From positions 1 through 64,000 of the forward strand of contig WQXU01000010.1 in NCBI GenBank assembly GCA_009781635.1: a DNA stretch of 64,000 bases, read 5' to 3'. Shown in pieces: positions 50,676-59,723 of the stretch. Below the pieces are notes generated by a model. It had not been told where the DNA came from. It saw nothing but the letters and a program-made list of their open reading frames with translations, and searched no databases. This stretch comes from Treponema sp. (lineage in GTDB: Bacteria; Spirochaetota; Spirochaetia; Treponematales; Breznakiellaceae). Both the position numbers and the translations under genes were made by a program. Each line of letters starts with the position of its first letter. Within the stretch, counting starts at the first letter, position 1.

Positions 50676-53564
50676 ATGGCAAAGTATCCTTTTGAAACAA
50701 TCGAGCCGAAATGGCAGAAATTCTGGGCAGATAACAAGACTTTTAAGACTGCAGAAGATCCCGCAATCCCCAAAGACAAGCGCATGTATGTGCTTGACAT
50801 GTTTCCCTATCCAAGCGCATCCGGGCTGCATGTAGGCCATCCCGAAGGCTATACGGCCACCGATATTTACTGCCGCTACCTTCGCATGAACGGATATAAT
50901 GTGCTGCATCCCATGGGTTTTGATTCCTTCGGTCTGCCCGCTGAAAACTATGCTATAAAAACCGGCACTCATCCCGCCGTTACAACAGCGGCGAATATAG
51001 ACCGCTTCCGCATGCAGATAAAGGCTCTGGGCTTTTCCTACGATTGGGATTGCGAAGTTGATACATCGGCGGAAGACTACTACCGCTGGACACAATGGAT
51101 ATTCTTAAAACTTTTTGAAAAAGGGCTTGCCTACGAGGCGGAAAGTCCGATCAACTGGTGCCCGTCATGCAAGACAGGGCTTGCCAACGAAGAGGTGAAG
51201 GACGGCCTCTGCGACCGTTGCGGCGAGAAAGTTACCCGCAAGCGTATCCGTCAGTGGGTACTCAAAATAACTGCATATGCAGAACGCCTGCTTGCAGATC
51301 TTGATTCTCTGAACTGGCCGGAACCTGTAAAAATGATGCAGCGCAACTGGATTGGCCGCAGTGAAGGCGCAAATGTTTTTTTTAAAATTGACGGTCATCC
51401 CGAATCGCTTGAGATATATACAACCCGTCCCGATACGCTTTTCGGCGCTACCTACATGGTGCTGTCGCCGGAGCATCCGCTTGTTGAAAAACTTACTACT
51501 GCAGAACAGAAAGAGGCCGTAACGTCATACATAGAAGCTGCGGGAAGAAAGAGCGATCTTGAACGCACAGATCTTGCAAAGGAAAAAACCGGCGTTTTCT
51601 GCGGCGCATATGCGATAAACCCGGTGAATGATGAGAAGATACCTGTATGGATAGCCGACTATGTTTTAATTTCCTACGGAACAGGCGCAATCATGGCTGT
51701 CCCCGCACATGATGAAAGAGACTGGGAATTTGCAAAAACTTTTGGACTGCCTATTTTGCAGGTTGTATCAGGGAGTGGGGATCAGGGAATAGGGGGTGGG
51801 GATCAGGGAATAGGGAAGGGGTTAAAAGTTGATAAAGACATTCAAGGATTTGATAGTGTGGCAGGAAGCGATGAATCTTGTCGATATGATTTACCATCAA
51901 ACAAGAAATTTTCCGAAGGAAGAAATATACAGCCTGACCGTTCAAATGAGGAGAGCTGCAGTATCGATTCCATCCAATATTGCAGAGGGGCACGGACGGA
52001 AGAGCAGGAAAGAGTATCTTCGGTTTCTATCAATAGCGAACGGTTCAATAAAGGAGTTGGAGACGCATGTAATAATAGCGGAAAGACTCAACTTTCTAAC
52101 GAAAGAGATATCAGAACAACTGCAAACACAGATACAAATTGTAGGCCGCCTTCTTTCAGCTCTGAGAAAATCTCTAACCCAGTAAATTCCGCCCCCTGTA
52201 CCCCGCACCCCATACCCCATACCCTCTTTACAGCGGACGGCTACTCAGTAAACTCCGGCATGATTACAGGGCTTCCTACTGCGGAGGCAAAGGCAAAGAT
52301 TACATCCTGGCTGGAAGAAAAAGGCCTTGGTAAAAAAGCTGTAAATTACAAACTCCGTGACTGGATATTTTCGCGTCAGAGATACTGGGGTGAGCCCATT
52401 CCCGTTGTGCATTGTAAAACCTGCGGTATTGTTCCGCTGCAGGAGAGCGAGCTTCCGCTGAAACTGCCGGATGTTAAATCTTATGCGCCGACAGGCACAG
52501 GAGAGTCTCCGCTTGCCGGAATCGATGAATGGGTAAACACTGTCTGCCCCAGGTGCGGCGCCGCAGCGAAACGCGAAACAAATACCATGCCTCAGTGGGC
52601 AGGTTCCTGCTGGTACTATATCCGCTACCTCGACCCAAAAAACGATAAGGTCTTTGCTGCAAAAGATAAAATCGATTATTGGCTGCCTGTAGATTTATAT
52701 GTCGGCGGAGCGGAACATGCTGTTCTGCATCTTTTGTACAGCCGTTTTTGGCATAAGGTATTGTACGACTGCGGCCTTGTAAACACGGTCGAACCCTTTC
52801 AGAGGCTGATAAACCAGGGGATGATTCTGGGAGAGGATAATCAGAAGATGAGCAAGAGCCGCGGCAATGTAATAAACCCCGATGATGTTATAAAGGCGTA
52901 CGGAGCGGATTCCATGCGTGTCTATGAAATGTTCATGGGGCCTCTGGAAGTCAGCAAGCCCTGGGTAACTGCCGGGCTTGTCGGCGTATCAAGATTCCTT
53001 GAGCGCCTTTGGGCAATCAGTGAAAAGATCGGCACAGCAGCTTCGCAAAACGAAGGAGATATGGTTGAACTGAAAAAGCTGCTTCACCGCACCATAAAAA
53101 AGGTAACAGATGACACATCCAGCCTGAACTTTAACACAGCCATAAGCGCGATGATGATCTATACAAACGAACTTGTAAGACTTACAAACGAGCAGGGGGT
53201 GAAGGTTCCGCGTTCAATGTGGGAGCCGCTTGTTATAATGGCAGGGGCATATGCGCCTCATCTTTGCGAGGAACTTTGGGAAAAACTCGGCAACAGCGGA
53301 TCTGTATCAGCCTGTTCATGGCCGGTGTATGATGATGCTCTGACGCACTTTGATGAGGTAACCGTTGTGGTGCAGGTTAACGGAAAAATCCGTGACAAAT
53401 TTACCGCCGCTGCCGGAACTTCCAAAGAAGAACTTGAGAAGATTGCTTTCTCTCTGCCCGGCCTTCAAAAATGGCTTGAACCCGGCGGACAAAATTCTGT
53501 GGAAAGTAAAACTGTTAAAAAAGTTATATGCGTACCTGACAAATTAGTTAATATCGTGTTATAA
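50676..53564 (+). CDS. leuS: leucyl-tRNA synthetase carrying a ~150-residue insert
   Basis: A 962-residue class I synthetase. HIGH appears as [15 protein letters not shown] (about 50), KMSKS as [12 protein letters not shown], and the editing domain as [15 protein letters not shown] and [19 protein letters not shown]; zinc cysteines CPSCKTG and CPRCG are present. Between GLPILQVV (about 362) and the conserved GYSVNSG (about 522), where bacterial enzymes have 20-30 residues, there are about 150 extra, low-complexity residues. Without them the enzyme would be ~810 residues, like Bacillus LeuS. The insert is in frame, in a surface loop of the editing domain, and contains another gene. Confidence 0.93.
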   Translation: MAKYPFETIEPKWQKFWADNKTFKTAEDPAIPKDKRMYVLDMFPYPSASGLHVGHPEGYTATDIYCRYLRMNGYNVLHPMGFDSFGLPAENYAIKTGTHPAVTTAANIDRFRMQIKALGFSYDWDCEVDTSAEDYYRWTQWIFLKLFEKGLAYEAESPINWCPSCKTGLANEEVKDGLCDRCGEKVTRKRIRQWVLKITAYAERLLADLDSLNWPEPVKMMQRNWIGRSEGANVFFKIDGHPESLEIYTTRPDTLFGATYMVLSPEHPLVEKLTTAEQKEAVTSYIEAAGRKSDLERTDLAKEKTGVFCGAYAINPVNDEKIPVWIADYVLISYGTGAIMAVPAHDERDWEFAKTFGLPILQVVSGSGDQGIGGGDQGIGKGLKVDKDIQGFDSVAGSDESCRYDLPSNKKFSEGRNIQPDRSNEESCSIDSIQYCRGARTEEQERVSSVSINSERFNKGVGDACNNSGKTQLSNERDIRTTANTDTNCRPPSFSSEKISNPVNSAPCTPHPIPHTLFTADGYSVNSGMITGLPTAEAKAKITSWLEEKGLGKKAVNYKLRDWIFSRQRYWGEPIPVVHCKTCGIVPLQESELPLKLPDVKSYAPTGTGESPLAGIDEWVNTVCPRCGAAAKRETNTMPQWAGSCWYYIRYLDPKNDKVFAAKDKIDYWLPVDLYVGGAEHAVLHLLYSRFWHKVLYDCGLVNTVEPFQRLINQGMILGEDNQKMSKSRGNVINPDDVIKAYGADSMRVYEMFMGPLEVSKPWVTAGLVGVSRFLERLWAISEKIGTAASQNEGDMVELKKLLHRTIKKVTDDTSSLNFNTAISAMMIYTNELVRLTNEQGVKVPRSMWEPLVIMAGAYAPHLCEELWEKLGNSGSVSACSWPVYDDALTHFDEVTVVVQVNGKIRDKFTAAAGTSKEELEKIAFSLPGLQKWLEPGGQNSVESKTVKKVICVPDKLVNIVL
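51768..52227 (+). mobile_element. intervening-sequence element inserted in leuS
   Basis: The left end is G-rich with a 21-bp unit (GGTGGGGATCAGGGAATAGGG) twice in tandem (about 51775-51819). The right end is C-rich (CCCCCTGTACCCCGCACCCC, then CATACCCCATACCCT, about 52193-52225). The ends can pair imperfectly. Between them is one complete four-helix-bundle gene and nothing else. The insert keeps the leuS frame without stops. The layout is that of intervening sequences in spirochaete 23S rRNA genes, here placed in a protein gene. Confidence 0.75.
51829..52185 (+). CDS. four-helix-bundle protein of the 23S rRNA intervening-sequence family
   Basis: A 118-residue protein nested in leuS in a different frame on the same strand. 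It has the family start [20 protein letters not shown], the conserved [20 protein letters not shown], and [20 protein letters not shown]. This is the S23/IVP family (TIGR02436-like), which also resembles the Avd accessory protein of diversity-generating retroelements. The TTG start has AAGGGG seven bases upstream, and the frame ends just before the C-rich border. It is a complete and undamaged reading frame. Members bind nucleic acid; the exact function is unknown. Confidence 0.85.
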   Translation: MIKTFKDLIVWQEAMNLVDMIYHQTRNFPKEEIYSLTVQMRRAAVSIPSNIAEGHGRKSRKEYLRFLSIANGSIKELETHVIIAERLNFLTKEISEQLQTQIQIVGRLLSALRKSLTQ

Positions 53565-53565
53565 T
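53536..53565 (+). promoter_or_regulatory. promoter of the GH10 gene inside the leuS end
   Basis: CTGACA (53536-53541) and TATAAT (53560-53565) at 18 bp spacing overlap the last codons and stop of leuS. The GH10 ATG is 14 bases after the -10 box without a ribosome site. Confidence 0.5.
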
Positions 53566-53579
53566 TTTAACCTATAACA

Positions 53580-55760
53580 ATGATTTCTAAAAACATTGAT
53601 GCGCCGGACACGGCCTATGATCCGTATTTTCGCGATGATCCCGGTGAAGGTGTTGAAAGAGTTCCAGTTCATATATTCGACCTTGAGCACAATTTCTCTG
53701 TCTGGAAATCGTGGCGGACAAATGACGGCCGCGTCCTTCCGAATGTAAACAGCGGTTTTGAGCATGTAAACGATCCCTTCGAGACAGGCAGCCTTATTAT
53801 GCTTACAACCCACTTTGATCCCGTTATTGCAGGAAAGGCCTTCGGCGGCTTCGGAATGAGAGCGCCCATTTCTCCGGCTATAAGCATGAACAATCAGACA
53901 TTCGTAGAGTTTGATCTTTTCTACCCAAAAAGCGCTGTCGGGAAATACATGAGATTTGAAATATGGTCTACGTCGACAGGCGGCGAGGGGTTTCAGGGTG
54001 AAGCAGGTTTTCCCGGAAACAATAGAACGCAGGTTTACATAAGGACTTCTGATATCGAAAGCCTTGCCCAGATAAAACCGGAATGGATTGGGTTTCATGA
54101 AGGGGAAACATGGTATAAAAAATCCATTTCCGCAGTGACGCCTGTATCATCCGGAACATGGGAATATCTTAATATCGATCTGCATACAGAAACAGGAACA
54201 AAGCTGGAAGGCGATAAACTTTTAATAGGCAATATAAGAATAACCAGGGGAGATTCCAGCGGAGTGCCAATCCCCGATATTGTTAATTTAAAAAATTACC
54301 TGGAAGTTGAACCTGTCAAAAGCAAATACAATCCGGGAAATGGTTATTTCTATATCGGTACAGTAGGAACAAGAGATATCGATCCAAAACTGCCTATCGA
54401 GCCAAAATCTCTGCTGGGTTATCACTTTGAAATACTGGCTGATGAAAACAATCTGAAACCGGAGCGTCACGTAAGACCTCCCCAGTGGCTCAAGGATTTA
54501 TATCCGAAATTCAATTTCAGGTACGACGGCGAGGGCACTGAATGGGAACTTCCGACTGAGGAATATTTAAACATAAGGAATTCGCATACTGACGGAGGCG
54601 GGGAATATAAAATACACGGACATTGTCTGGCATGGATTAATCAATCGCCTCCCTGGATGAGGCAGATGCTGCCGGAAAATGTTACTTCCATGCAATGGAA
54701 TTCCAGCGGGCTCTTTTATACCGGCGGAACAAACGCAATAGGGCCGTATTTAAAGGTTAACAAGGAAACAGCAAGAAGGATTTACTATAATCACATACTG
54801 TACCAAATGCGCCATTTTATGACCACCGATGCCAGATATGATTCCAGCAAGGAAAGGGGTATTATACCCTTCCATTCATTTGATGTGGTTAATGTCGAGA
54901 TTCATGAAAGCCGCCACAGCACAATAACCAAGGACAATCCAGTTGAATGGAAATCCGCATTAAGGCATGTCTCGTGGTTTATGGCAATGACTGATGATAA
55001 TGTCGGCGATATAAGGCAGAACTATATGTATCTGCTTTATAAATACGCGCACATTGCAATTCCCAATGCGCAAATGGCCGAAAAATACAAGGCGCACTTT
55101 AACGATCCTGATATAGTCCCCGAATATATGAAGCTTGACAATCACGATGATAACGGCAGCATAGACGCTTTTGTAAGCGATAAGCCGCCCTTGCTTGTCT
55201 ACAATGATTATGAAATAAATGTATGGTCAAAGATGACTGTGGCTTTTAATATGATAAAAGAGTTAAATACCGCATGGAAAACCGATCCCCTGTATGACGG
55301 CAGAAACCTGGTTGAATGTCTGGGGATTCAGGGGCACGGCACTGTTAATCCGAATATTGCAAGCCAGAATCAACGCGCAGTTGCTTTTTTTGCGGATCTT
55401 ATTAATGAGGGTTTGCTGGATTCCATTTGCTATTCCGAGGTTGATGTAAGGCAGCCCGACGGCGCTCCCGGCGGCGAAGCGCTTGCGCCCGCTGTTTTAA
55501 ACCAGAAACAGGCCGATGCCATCGCCTATCAATATGCGCTTTTCTTCAAGACCTTTGAAAACTACAAAAAGTATATCGACCATGTGATTATCTGGAGCCC
55601 GCACAGCTCCGGCTGGATGAGCAGTTACGTGCTATTTGATCATGAAAAAATGGCAAGCCAGGCATATTACGCTGTAATGGATCCCGACAGGTTCATACAG
55701 GGGCATTCATATCTGGATAGCTATTTTATTGATGAGTATAATAAAATCAAATCCAGTTAA
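53580..55760 (+). CDS. GH10 endo-xylanase-like protein with N-terminal carbohydrate-binding region
   Basis: A 726-residue protein. Residues about 1-240 look like a beta-sandwich carbohydrate-binding region (FVEFDLFYPKSAVGKYMRFE). The GH10 barrel follows: LGYHFEILADENNLKPE, KIHGHCLAWINQSPPWM, FDVVNVEIHES (acid/base region), LLVYNDYEINVWS, CLGIQGHGTV and ICYSEVDVRQP (nucleophile Glu). In the acid/base motif a Val separates N and E (N-V-E, not N-E). No signal peptide is visible, odd for a xylanase. It is the last gene after leuS, on its own promoter. Confidence 0.8.
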   Translation: MISKNIDAPDTAYDPYFRDDPGEGVERVPVHIFDLEHNFSVWKSWRTNDGRVLPNVNSGFEHVNDPFETGSLIMLTTHFDPVIAGKAFGGFGMRAPISPAISMNNQTFVEFDLFYPKSAVGKYMRFEIWSTSTGGEGFQGEAGFPGNNRTQVYIRTSDIESLAQIKPEWIGFHEGETWYKKSISAVTPVSSGTWEYLNIDLHTETGTKLEGDKLLIGNIRITRGDSSGVPIPDIVNLKNYLEVEPVKSKYNPGNGYFYIGTVGTRDIDPKLPIEPKSLLGYHFEILADENNLKPERHVRPPQWLKDLYPKFNFRYDGEGTEWELPTEEYLNIRNSHTDGGGEYKIHGHCLAWINQSPPWMRQMLPENVTSMQWNSSGLFYTGGTNAIGPYLKVNKETARRIYYNHILYQMRHFMTTDARYDSSKERGIIPFHSFDVVNVEIHESRHSTITKDNPVEWKSALRHVSWFMAMTDDNVGDIRQNYMYLLYKYAHIAIPNAQMAEKYKAHFNDPDIVPEYMKLDNHDDNGSIDAFVSDKPPLLVYNDYEINVWSKMTVAFNMIKELNTAWKTDPLYDGRNLVECLGIQGHGTVNPNIASQNQRAVAFFADLINEGLLDSICYSEVDVRQPDGAPGGEALAPAVLNQKQADAIAYQYALFFKTFENYKKYIDHVIIWSPHSSGWMSSYVLFDHEKMASQAYYAVMDPDRFIQGHSYLDSYFIDEYNKIKSS

Positions 55761-55848
55761 ATATAATACAACTATTTGTATTTAACAAGATTTTATTTAA
55801 TGTAAAGCAGCTATTGATTTAAATGGAAATCTGTGATAAAGTAGCTTA

Positions 55849-55903
55849 AATAGCTCGTTGAGCTATTGCGGACACAAAAAAATACGTTGTGTTTTTTTGT
55901 GTC
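55849..55903. terminator. two hairpins after the GH10 gene
   Basis: AATAGCTC-GTT-GAGCTATT (55849-55867) and a second hairpin with 12-bp arms 55871-55882 (GACACAAAAAAA) and 55892-55903. The second has an A-tract/T-tract stem and could terminate in both directions or shape the leader of the next gene. Confidence 0.5.
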
Positions 55904-55934
55904 TTGTTATTATCCATATAAAAGAGGTTATGTT

Positions 55935-56318
55935 ATGGCAGGATTAGGAGTAGTTATTTGGAAAGTCGCGGTTGCTTTGTATCTTATGGCAACTGGTGTT
56001 TTGGGATTGAGCAAGGCTGGTGATTTAAACGCTATTTTAGGAGCAATTAATCTGAGCAATAGTATCGTTGTAGTAATTGCAGGCGTTATTGCGTTAATTG
56101 CAGGTATCTTCCTTCTGCTTGAATTGTTCAATATTAAAATTGCTATCCTTGATACCCTTATTTTCATTATTGCGATTATCTGGGCTATTTTTATCGTTCT
56201 CTTACTTATTCAGTGGATCGTAAGCGGCTTTGCTGGTATTTGGACAACCTTACAAATGCTTGGTACATATGTAATGGTTCTTGCTTCCTTACTGATTGCA
56301 AGCAAGAGATTTGGTTAA
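55935..56318 (+). CDS. small four-helix membrane protein
   Basis: A 127-residue, almost fully hydrophobic protein with four predicted membrane helices (about residues 4-24, 40-62, 66-92 and 98-122) and a short KRFG end. AGAGG stands before the ATG at 55935; the frame is open further upstream across a hairpin. The family is not recognised with certainty. A strong terminator follows directly, so it is a single-gene unit. Confidence 0.7.
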   Translation: MAGLGVVIWKVAVALYLMATGVLGLSKAGDLNAILGAINLSNSIVVVIAGVIALIAGIFLLLELFNIKIAILDTLIFIIAIIWAIFIVLLLIQWIVSGFAGIWTTLQMLGTYVMVLASLLIASKRFG

Positions 56319-56341
56319 TATAAACTGAATCATATCTTTTG

Positions 56342-56376
56342 AAAGTGACAGCCGCCTAGCTGTCACTTTTTTTATG
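56342..56376 (+). terminator. rho-independent terminator
   Basis: Arms 56342-56352 (AAAGTGACAGC) and 56359-56369 (GCTGTCACTTT) with a 6-base loop, followed by a T-run. It ends the small membrane-protein gene. Confidence 0.85.
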
Positions 56377-56424
56377 CGCAGACAGATACTGTTTATATCC
56401 ATAATAAAATGATATACTGCCGGC

Positions 56425-57192
56425 ATGGCGCTCACTACAGAACAATTGGATGCTTTTTTTAAAAGTCTTCTCGAAATAGACGGTTTTGCATCAAATGACA
56501 AGTCATTAAACGGAATCCAGGTAGACAACGACGGCTCTCCTGTCCGTAAAATAGCCTTTGGCGTTGATGCTGCCATGGAAACATTTGAACAGGCTGCGGC
56601 TGCCGGCGCGGGTATGCTCTTTGTCCATCACGGCTTGTTTTGGGGCGCTCCTTCCAGAGTTGCAGGAAACTTAAGGAAGCGGATTAAATTTCTTTTGGAT
56701 CACAATATCTGCCTGTATGCGGTGCATCTGCCGCTGGATCAGCATCCAAAACTTGGAAACAATGCCGTGATAGCAAAACTTCTGGAACTGACAAACATTG
56801 AACCCTTCGGCGATTATCACGGCCGGAAGATAGGTTACAAGGGAATTTTTGAAAAACCTGTTACCATAGATGAAGCAGCAAAAAAAATCAATTTTATGGA
56901 CAGGCCGCCGTCAGGTATATTTCCTTTTGGAAAAAAAGAAATCTCAAGCGCGGCAATTATGTCAGGCGGCGCTGCGGAAAGCGCGCGGGATGCCATTGAA
57001 AACGGCGTGGATTTATTTGTAACAGGAGAGAGTTCCCATTCGGTTTATCATGACTGCCTGGAAGCCAGGCTTAACATGATCGCAGGCGGCCATTACTGTA
57101 CGGAGGTCTGGGGGCTTCAGGCCCTTATGCGCCATTGCGCAGCGGAGCTTGGCATTGATGTTGAATTTTTGGATATTCCTACAGGGCTTTAA
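56425..57192 (+). CDS. NIF3-family dinuclear metal protein
   Basis: A 255-residue member of the NIF3/YbgI family with the standard ligands: AGMLFVHHGLFWGAP (His pair about 65), LYAVHLPLDQHPKLGNN (His/Asp about 97-102) and AGGHYCTEVWG near the end. It is a closer match to the family norm than the copy at 798-1646. The protein is a conserved cytosolic hexamer in relatives; the role is unproven. TATACT ends six bases before the ATG with no ribosome site. It leads a group with lspA and a small membrane gene. Confidence 0.9.
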   Translation: MALTTEQLDAFFKSLLEIDGFASNDKSLNGIQVDNDGSPVRKIAFGVDAAMETFEQAAAAGAGMLFVHHGLFWGAPSRVAGNLRKRIKFLLDHNICLYAVHLPLDQHPKLGNNAVIAKLLELTNIEPFGDYHGRKIGYKGIFEKPVTIDEAAKKINFMDRPPSGIFPFGKKEISSAAIMSGGAAESARDAIENGVDLFVTGESSHSVYHDCLEARLNMIAGGHYCTEVWGLQALMRHCAAELGIDVEFLDIPTGL

Positions 57193-57220
57193 TACACTAT
57201 GAACTTAACGGAGTGCAGTA

Positions 57221-57754
57221 ATGAAAGAGCTTATTAAAGAAAAAATCATGCCCTTGTCGCTGACAGCATTTATTATTCTTGCGGATCAAATTACAAAGGC
57301 AATTATTGTAAATATCCAGCCGGGATACGGGTTAATCAAGGATGTTTTTAATAACGGTTTTTTATGGATATTCCATGTGCGCAACAAGGCGATTGCATTC
57401 AGCATCGGAGAGAATCTTCCCGAATTTATAAAGCCTGTGCTCTTTATTATTGTTCCCATTCTGGTTTTGTCATTTTTGATGTGGTACTATTTTAAATCCG
57501 GCGAGTTTACATTATTGCAGCGCTGGGCGACAGCGGGCATTATCGGAGGCGGTCTTGGAAATATAATCGACCGTATCTTCCGCCCCGACGGAGTAGTGGA
57601 CTTTATAAGCGTAAAATTTTACGGTTTTCTCGGCTTTGAACGCTGGCCTACTTTTAATGTTGCAGATTCAACCGTTGTTGTGTGCTGTATCTTGCTGCTT
57701 ATTACAATGTTTATTCCGGTAAAAAAACCTGCAGAGGATGCGGCAGATGAATAA
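57221..57754 (+). CDS. lspA: lipoprotein signal peptidase II
   Basis: A 177-residue inner-membrane aspartic protease with four helices. Catalytic segments are GGGLGNIIDRIFRPDGVVDF (first Asp) and WPTFNVADS (second Asp); the start has ADQITKAII. It cleaves signal peptides of diacylglyceryl-modified prolipoproteins, such as the many lipoproteins coded in this window. GGAG precedes the ATG. It overlaps the next small membrane gene by 8 bases. Confidence 0.95.
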   Translation: MKELIKEKIMPLSLTAFIILADQITKAIIVNIQPGYGLIKDVFNNGFLWIFHVRNKAIAFSIGENLPEFIKPVLFIIVPILVLSFLMWYYFKSGEFTLLQRWATAGIIGGGLGNIIDRIFRPDGVVDFISVKFYGFLGFERWPTFNVADSTVVVCCILLLITMFIPVKKPAEDAADE

Positions 57755-58040
57755 AAAAGTAAATACCTTATTGTTTATACTCGGTGCGACTCTTTTTAAT
57801 GTTATTGTTGCTGTAATAAGTTTTATTTTGCTTTTAATTTTTTATGCCAGTTTTATAGCTCCTATAGTACCGGGTTCACAGGCCTGGGCTGTCTCCCTTT
57901 TATTCCTGGCCGCTATTGCAGTTTCTATATTTGTTTACCGCATTGTTTTAAAGGCGCTGCTTGCAAAAGTTGATGTAGAAAAGTATTTTGATCCGCTTTT
58001 TGTAAGAAGGCCCGGAAAAAAACCGGGTTCGTCAGCCTAG
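57747..58040 (+). CDS. small two- to three-helix membrane protein, lspA-linked
   Basis: A 97-residue protein with two clear membrane helices (about residues 7-35 and 45-65) and a basic tail ending in RRPGKKPGSSA. The ATG at 57747 is inside the end of lspA, so it is coupled to it. The family is not recognised; its link with lspA suggests a membrane or lipoprotein-related role. An in-frame ATG three codons earlier is an alternative start. Confidence 0.7.
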   Translation: MNKKVNTLLFILGATLFNVIVAVISFILLLIFYASFIAPIVPGSQAWAVSLLFLAAIAVSIFVYRIVLKALLAKVDVEKYFDPLFVRRPGKKPGSSA

Positions 58041-58774
58041 AATTCTGCCCTGAATAATCTGACAAATTCATCCGGGCTTATGTCTATGGCGCCGAGCCTG
58101 GCTTTGTAATCCAGCGGCATCCCCATATCAAAAAAACTGAATCCGTGTTCCTGTAAATAACGCGCGGCAAGGATTATCTGCACAGTTCCGGCATTATCTT
58201 CGTTATAGAAGCCTGAGTAACTTGTATAGACCCTGCCGCAAACTATTCCAAACTCCCCGGCAGCCAGTTCTCCGTCACGGTAAAGCGCAAAGGAAGCCGG
58301 CCAGGGATGCGCCCAGGGAGACAGGGATTGCTGCTCCTGGCCGTTTAAATCCCTTATTTTCTTTATGCAATCTACAAGCGGAGGGGTAAGCCAATCCGCG
58401 CCGTGTTTCTCCACACAGCGGTCAATAATATACTGAAAATCCGTATTTGCCCGCAGTTCGTATTTGCCCAGCAAACGGCGCACCGATTTTTTTACATGCA
58501 AATTTTCAAAGAAGAGGGCGGAACGTGTAAGATGCAGTTTTGGCAGCAAAATATACTGAGGTTCCCCTTCTCCTGCGGATATATTCATCGACATTACCAA
58601 AAAACCGGCTTCCATAAGCCTTGTGACAAAATCCGCGCTGAAATCCACGGCAATACAGAATTCCTCGTTATAATCTGTTGCAAGCATTGCATCAACAATA
58701 TCATGGCAGTCATCTTCCGGTGAAATGTATAAGTATCCTGAGACTGTATATTTGAGATTCATGCGCTTGACCAT
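58037..58774 (-). CDS. aat: leucyl/phenylalanyl-tRNA-protein transferase-like protein
   Basis: A 245-residue protein of the GNAT-fold Aat family: VSGYLYISPEDD at the start in place of the usual GL-A-G-G-x-L motif, YELRANTDFQYIIDRC, HPWPASFALYRDGELAAGEF and SYSGFYNEDNAG. The family moves Leu or Phe from tRNA to protein N-termini. This one differs from standard Aat in the central GESMFS-like segment, so the substrate may differ. It converges on the small membrane gene, overlapping its stop by 4 bases. Confidence 0.75.
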   Translation of the reverse strand: MVKRMNLKYTVSGYLYISPEDDCHDIVDAMLATDYNEEFCIAVDFSADFVTRLMEAGFLVMSMNISAGEGEPQYILLPKLHLTRSALFFENLHVKKSVRRLLGKYELRANTDFQYIIDRCVEKHGADWLTPPLVDCIKKIRDLNGQEQQSLSPWAHPWPASFALYRDGELAAGEFGIVCGRVYTSYSGFYNEDNAGTVQIILAARYLQEHGFSFFDMGMPLDYKARLGAIDISPDEFVRLFRAEF

Positions 58775-58877
58775 ATTCCCTGTTTATTCTAAACTAAAAT
58801 TCTGTTTTTGTTTATGAGAACCTTGGTTTGCCGGCAAGCCTTTTTGCGGCAAACTTTATATATTAGGAGAAAATACC

Positions 58878-59033
58878 ATGAAACGTACTTATCAGCCCAG
58901 TAAGGTAAAGAGGAACCGTAAATTTGGTTTCCGCGCCCGTATGAAAACCAAGAGCGGGCGGCTTGTTTTGAAGCGCCGCAGGGCAAAAGGCAGAATTAAA
59001 CTATCAGTTTCTGACGAGAAAAAGCCCTATTAG
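58878..59033 (+). CDS. rpmH: 50S ribosomal protein L34
   Basis: A 51-residue basic protein starting [18 protein letters not shown] and containing [18 protein letters not shown], the L34 signature. It is a component of the large ribosomal subunit. It is first in the rpmH-rnpA-yidD-yidC-jag block common to most bacteria. TAGGAG precedes the ATG. The short acidic tail (VSDEKKPY) is a small extension over the usual 44-47 residues. Confidence 0.96.
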   Translation: MKRTYQPSKVKRNRKFGFRARMKTKSGRLVLKRRRAKGRIKLSVSDEKKPY

Positions 59034-59055
59034 TATTGATTATGCATCTGACAGC

Positions 59056-59478
59056 TTGTCAGAAAACCCCGCAGAGGGGGACAGAGTTTCTTTTCGCTTC
59101 AGGCGGGAAGAGCATTTAAAGGGAAGGAAGGAGATTCGGGAGGTTTTTAATAAAGGCAGAAGGTACGGATGCCGCGGCGCTAAACTTTTTGTGTTAAAGA
59201 ACAATTTACAATATAACCGTATATGTTTTACCTTTGCCAAAATTACCAGAAAAGAGCAGCCGTCCTGGAACGCTGTATCCAGGAACCGGGCCAGAAGGCT
59301 TGGCCGTGAGTCATTCAGATTGATGAAAGACCGTCTTTTAAAAGGTCATGACTTCATTCTGCTTGTCTATCCCGGGGAAGCAAATGTTAAAAGTGAAAGA
59401 CCTAAAAAGAAAATAATCCTTTCTGACAGGTTAAATCAACTTGAATCCCTTTTTATAAAAGCCGGTTTATTAAAATGA
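59056..59478 (+). CDS. rnpA: ribonuclease P protein component
   Basis: A 140-residue basic protein: [47 protein letters not shown] (RNR motif) and [10 protein letters not shown]. It assists the catalytic RNA in maturing tRNA 5' ends. The start is uncertain: TTG at 59056 gives a ~17-residue acidic lead not found in all relatives. It overlaps yidD by 4 bases. Confidence 0.92.
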   Translation: MSENPAEGDRVSFRFRREEHLKGRKEIREVFNKGRRYGCRGAKLFVLKNNLQYNRICFTFAKITRKEQPSWNAVSRNRARRLGRESFRLMKDRLLKGHDFILLVYPGEANVKSERPKKKIILSDRLNQLESLFIKAGLLK

Positions 59479-59714
59479 AGAATATAGCGCTGGTTATTAT
59501 CCGTTTTTATCAAAACGCAATTTCTCCCCATTTTCCGCCGGCTTGCAGGTATTATCCAAGCTGTTCAACCTATGCCTACGAGGCTGTAAGCAGGTTTGGT
59601 ATTCTGCGCGGTTTTGTAATGGCTGTAAAACGGATTCTCAGATGTCATCCCTTTCATAAGGGCGGCTATGATCCAGTACCTGAGCAGACAGGGTGCGCCG
59701 GAAATTTACTTTAA
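59475..59714 (+). CDS. yidD: membrane protein insertion efficiency factor YidD
   Basis: A 79-residue protein with [30 protein letters not shown] and [20 protein letters not shown]. The whole family signature is present, including the conserved cysteines. It helps YidC-dependent insertion at the membrane. It overlaps rnpA (ATGA) and is 9 bases from yidC. Confidence 0.96.
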   Translation: MKNIALVIIRFYQNAISPHFPPACRYYPSCSTYAYEAVSRFGILRGFVMAVKRILRCHPFHKGGYDPVPEQTGCAGNLL

Positions 59715-59723
59715 GGAAATAAA

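Noticed and set aside
51829..52185. Avd protein of a retroelement
   Set aside because: It has the same general fold, but its motifs ([14 protein letters not shown]) and flanking repeats fit the 23S intervening-sequence family, and no template or reverse transcriptase is near.
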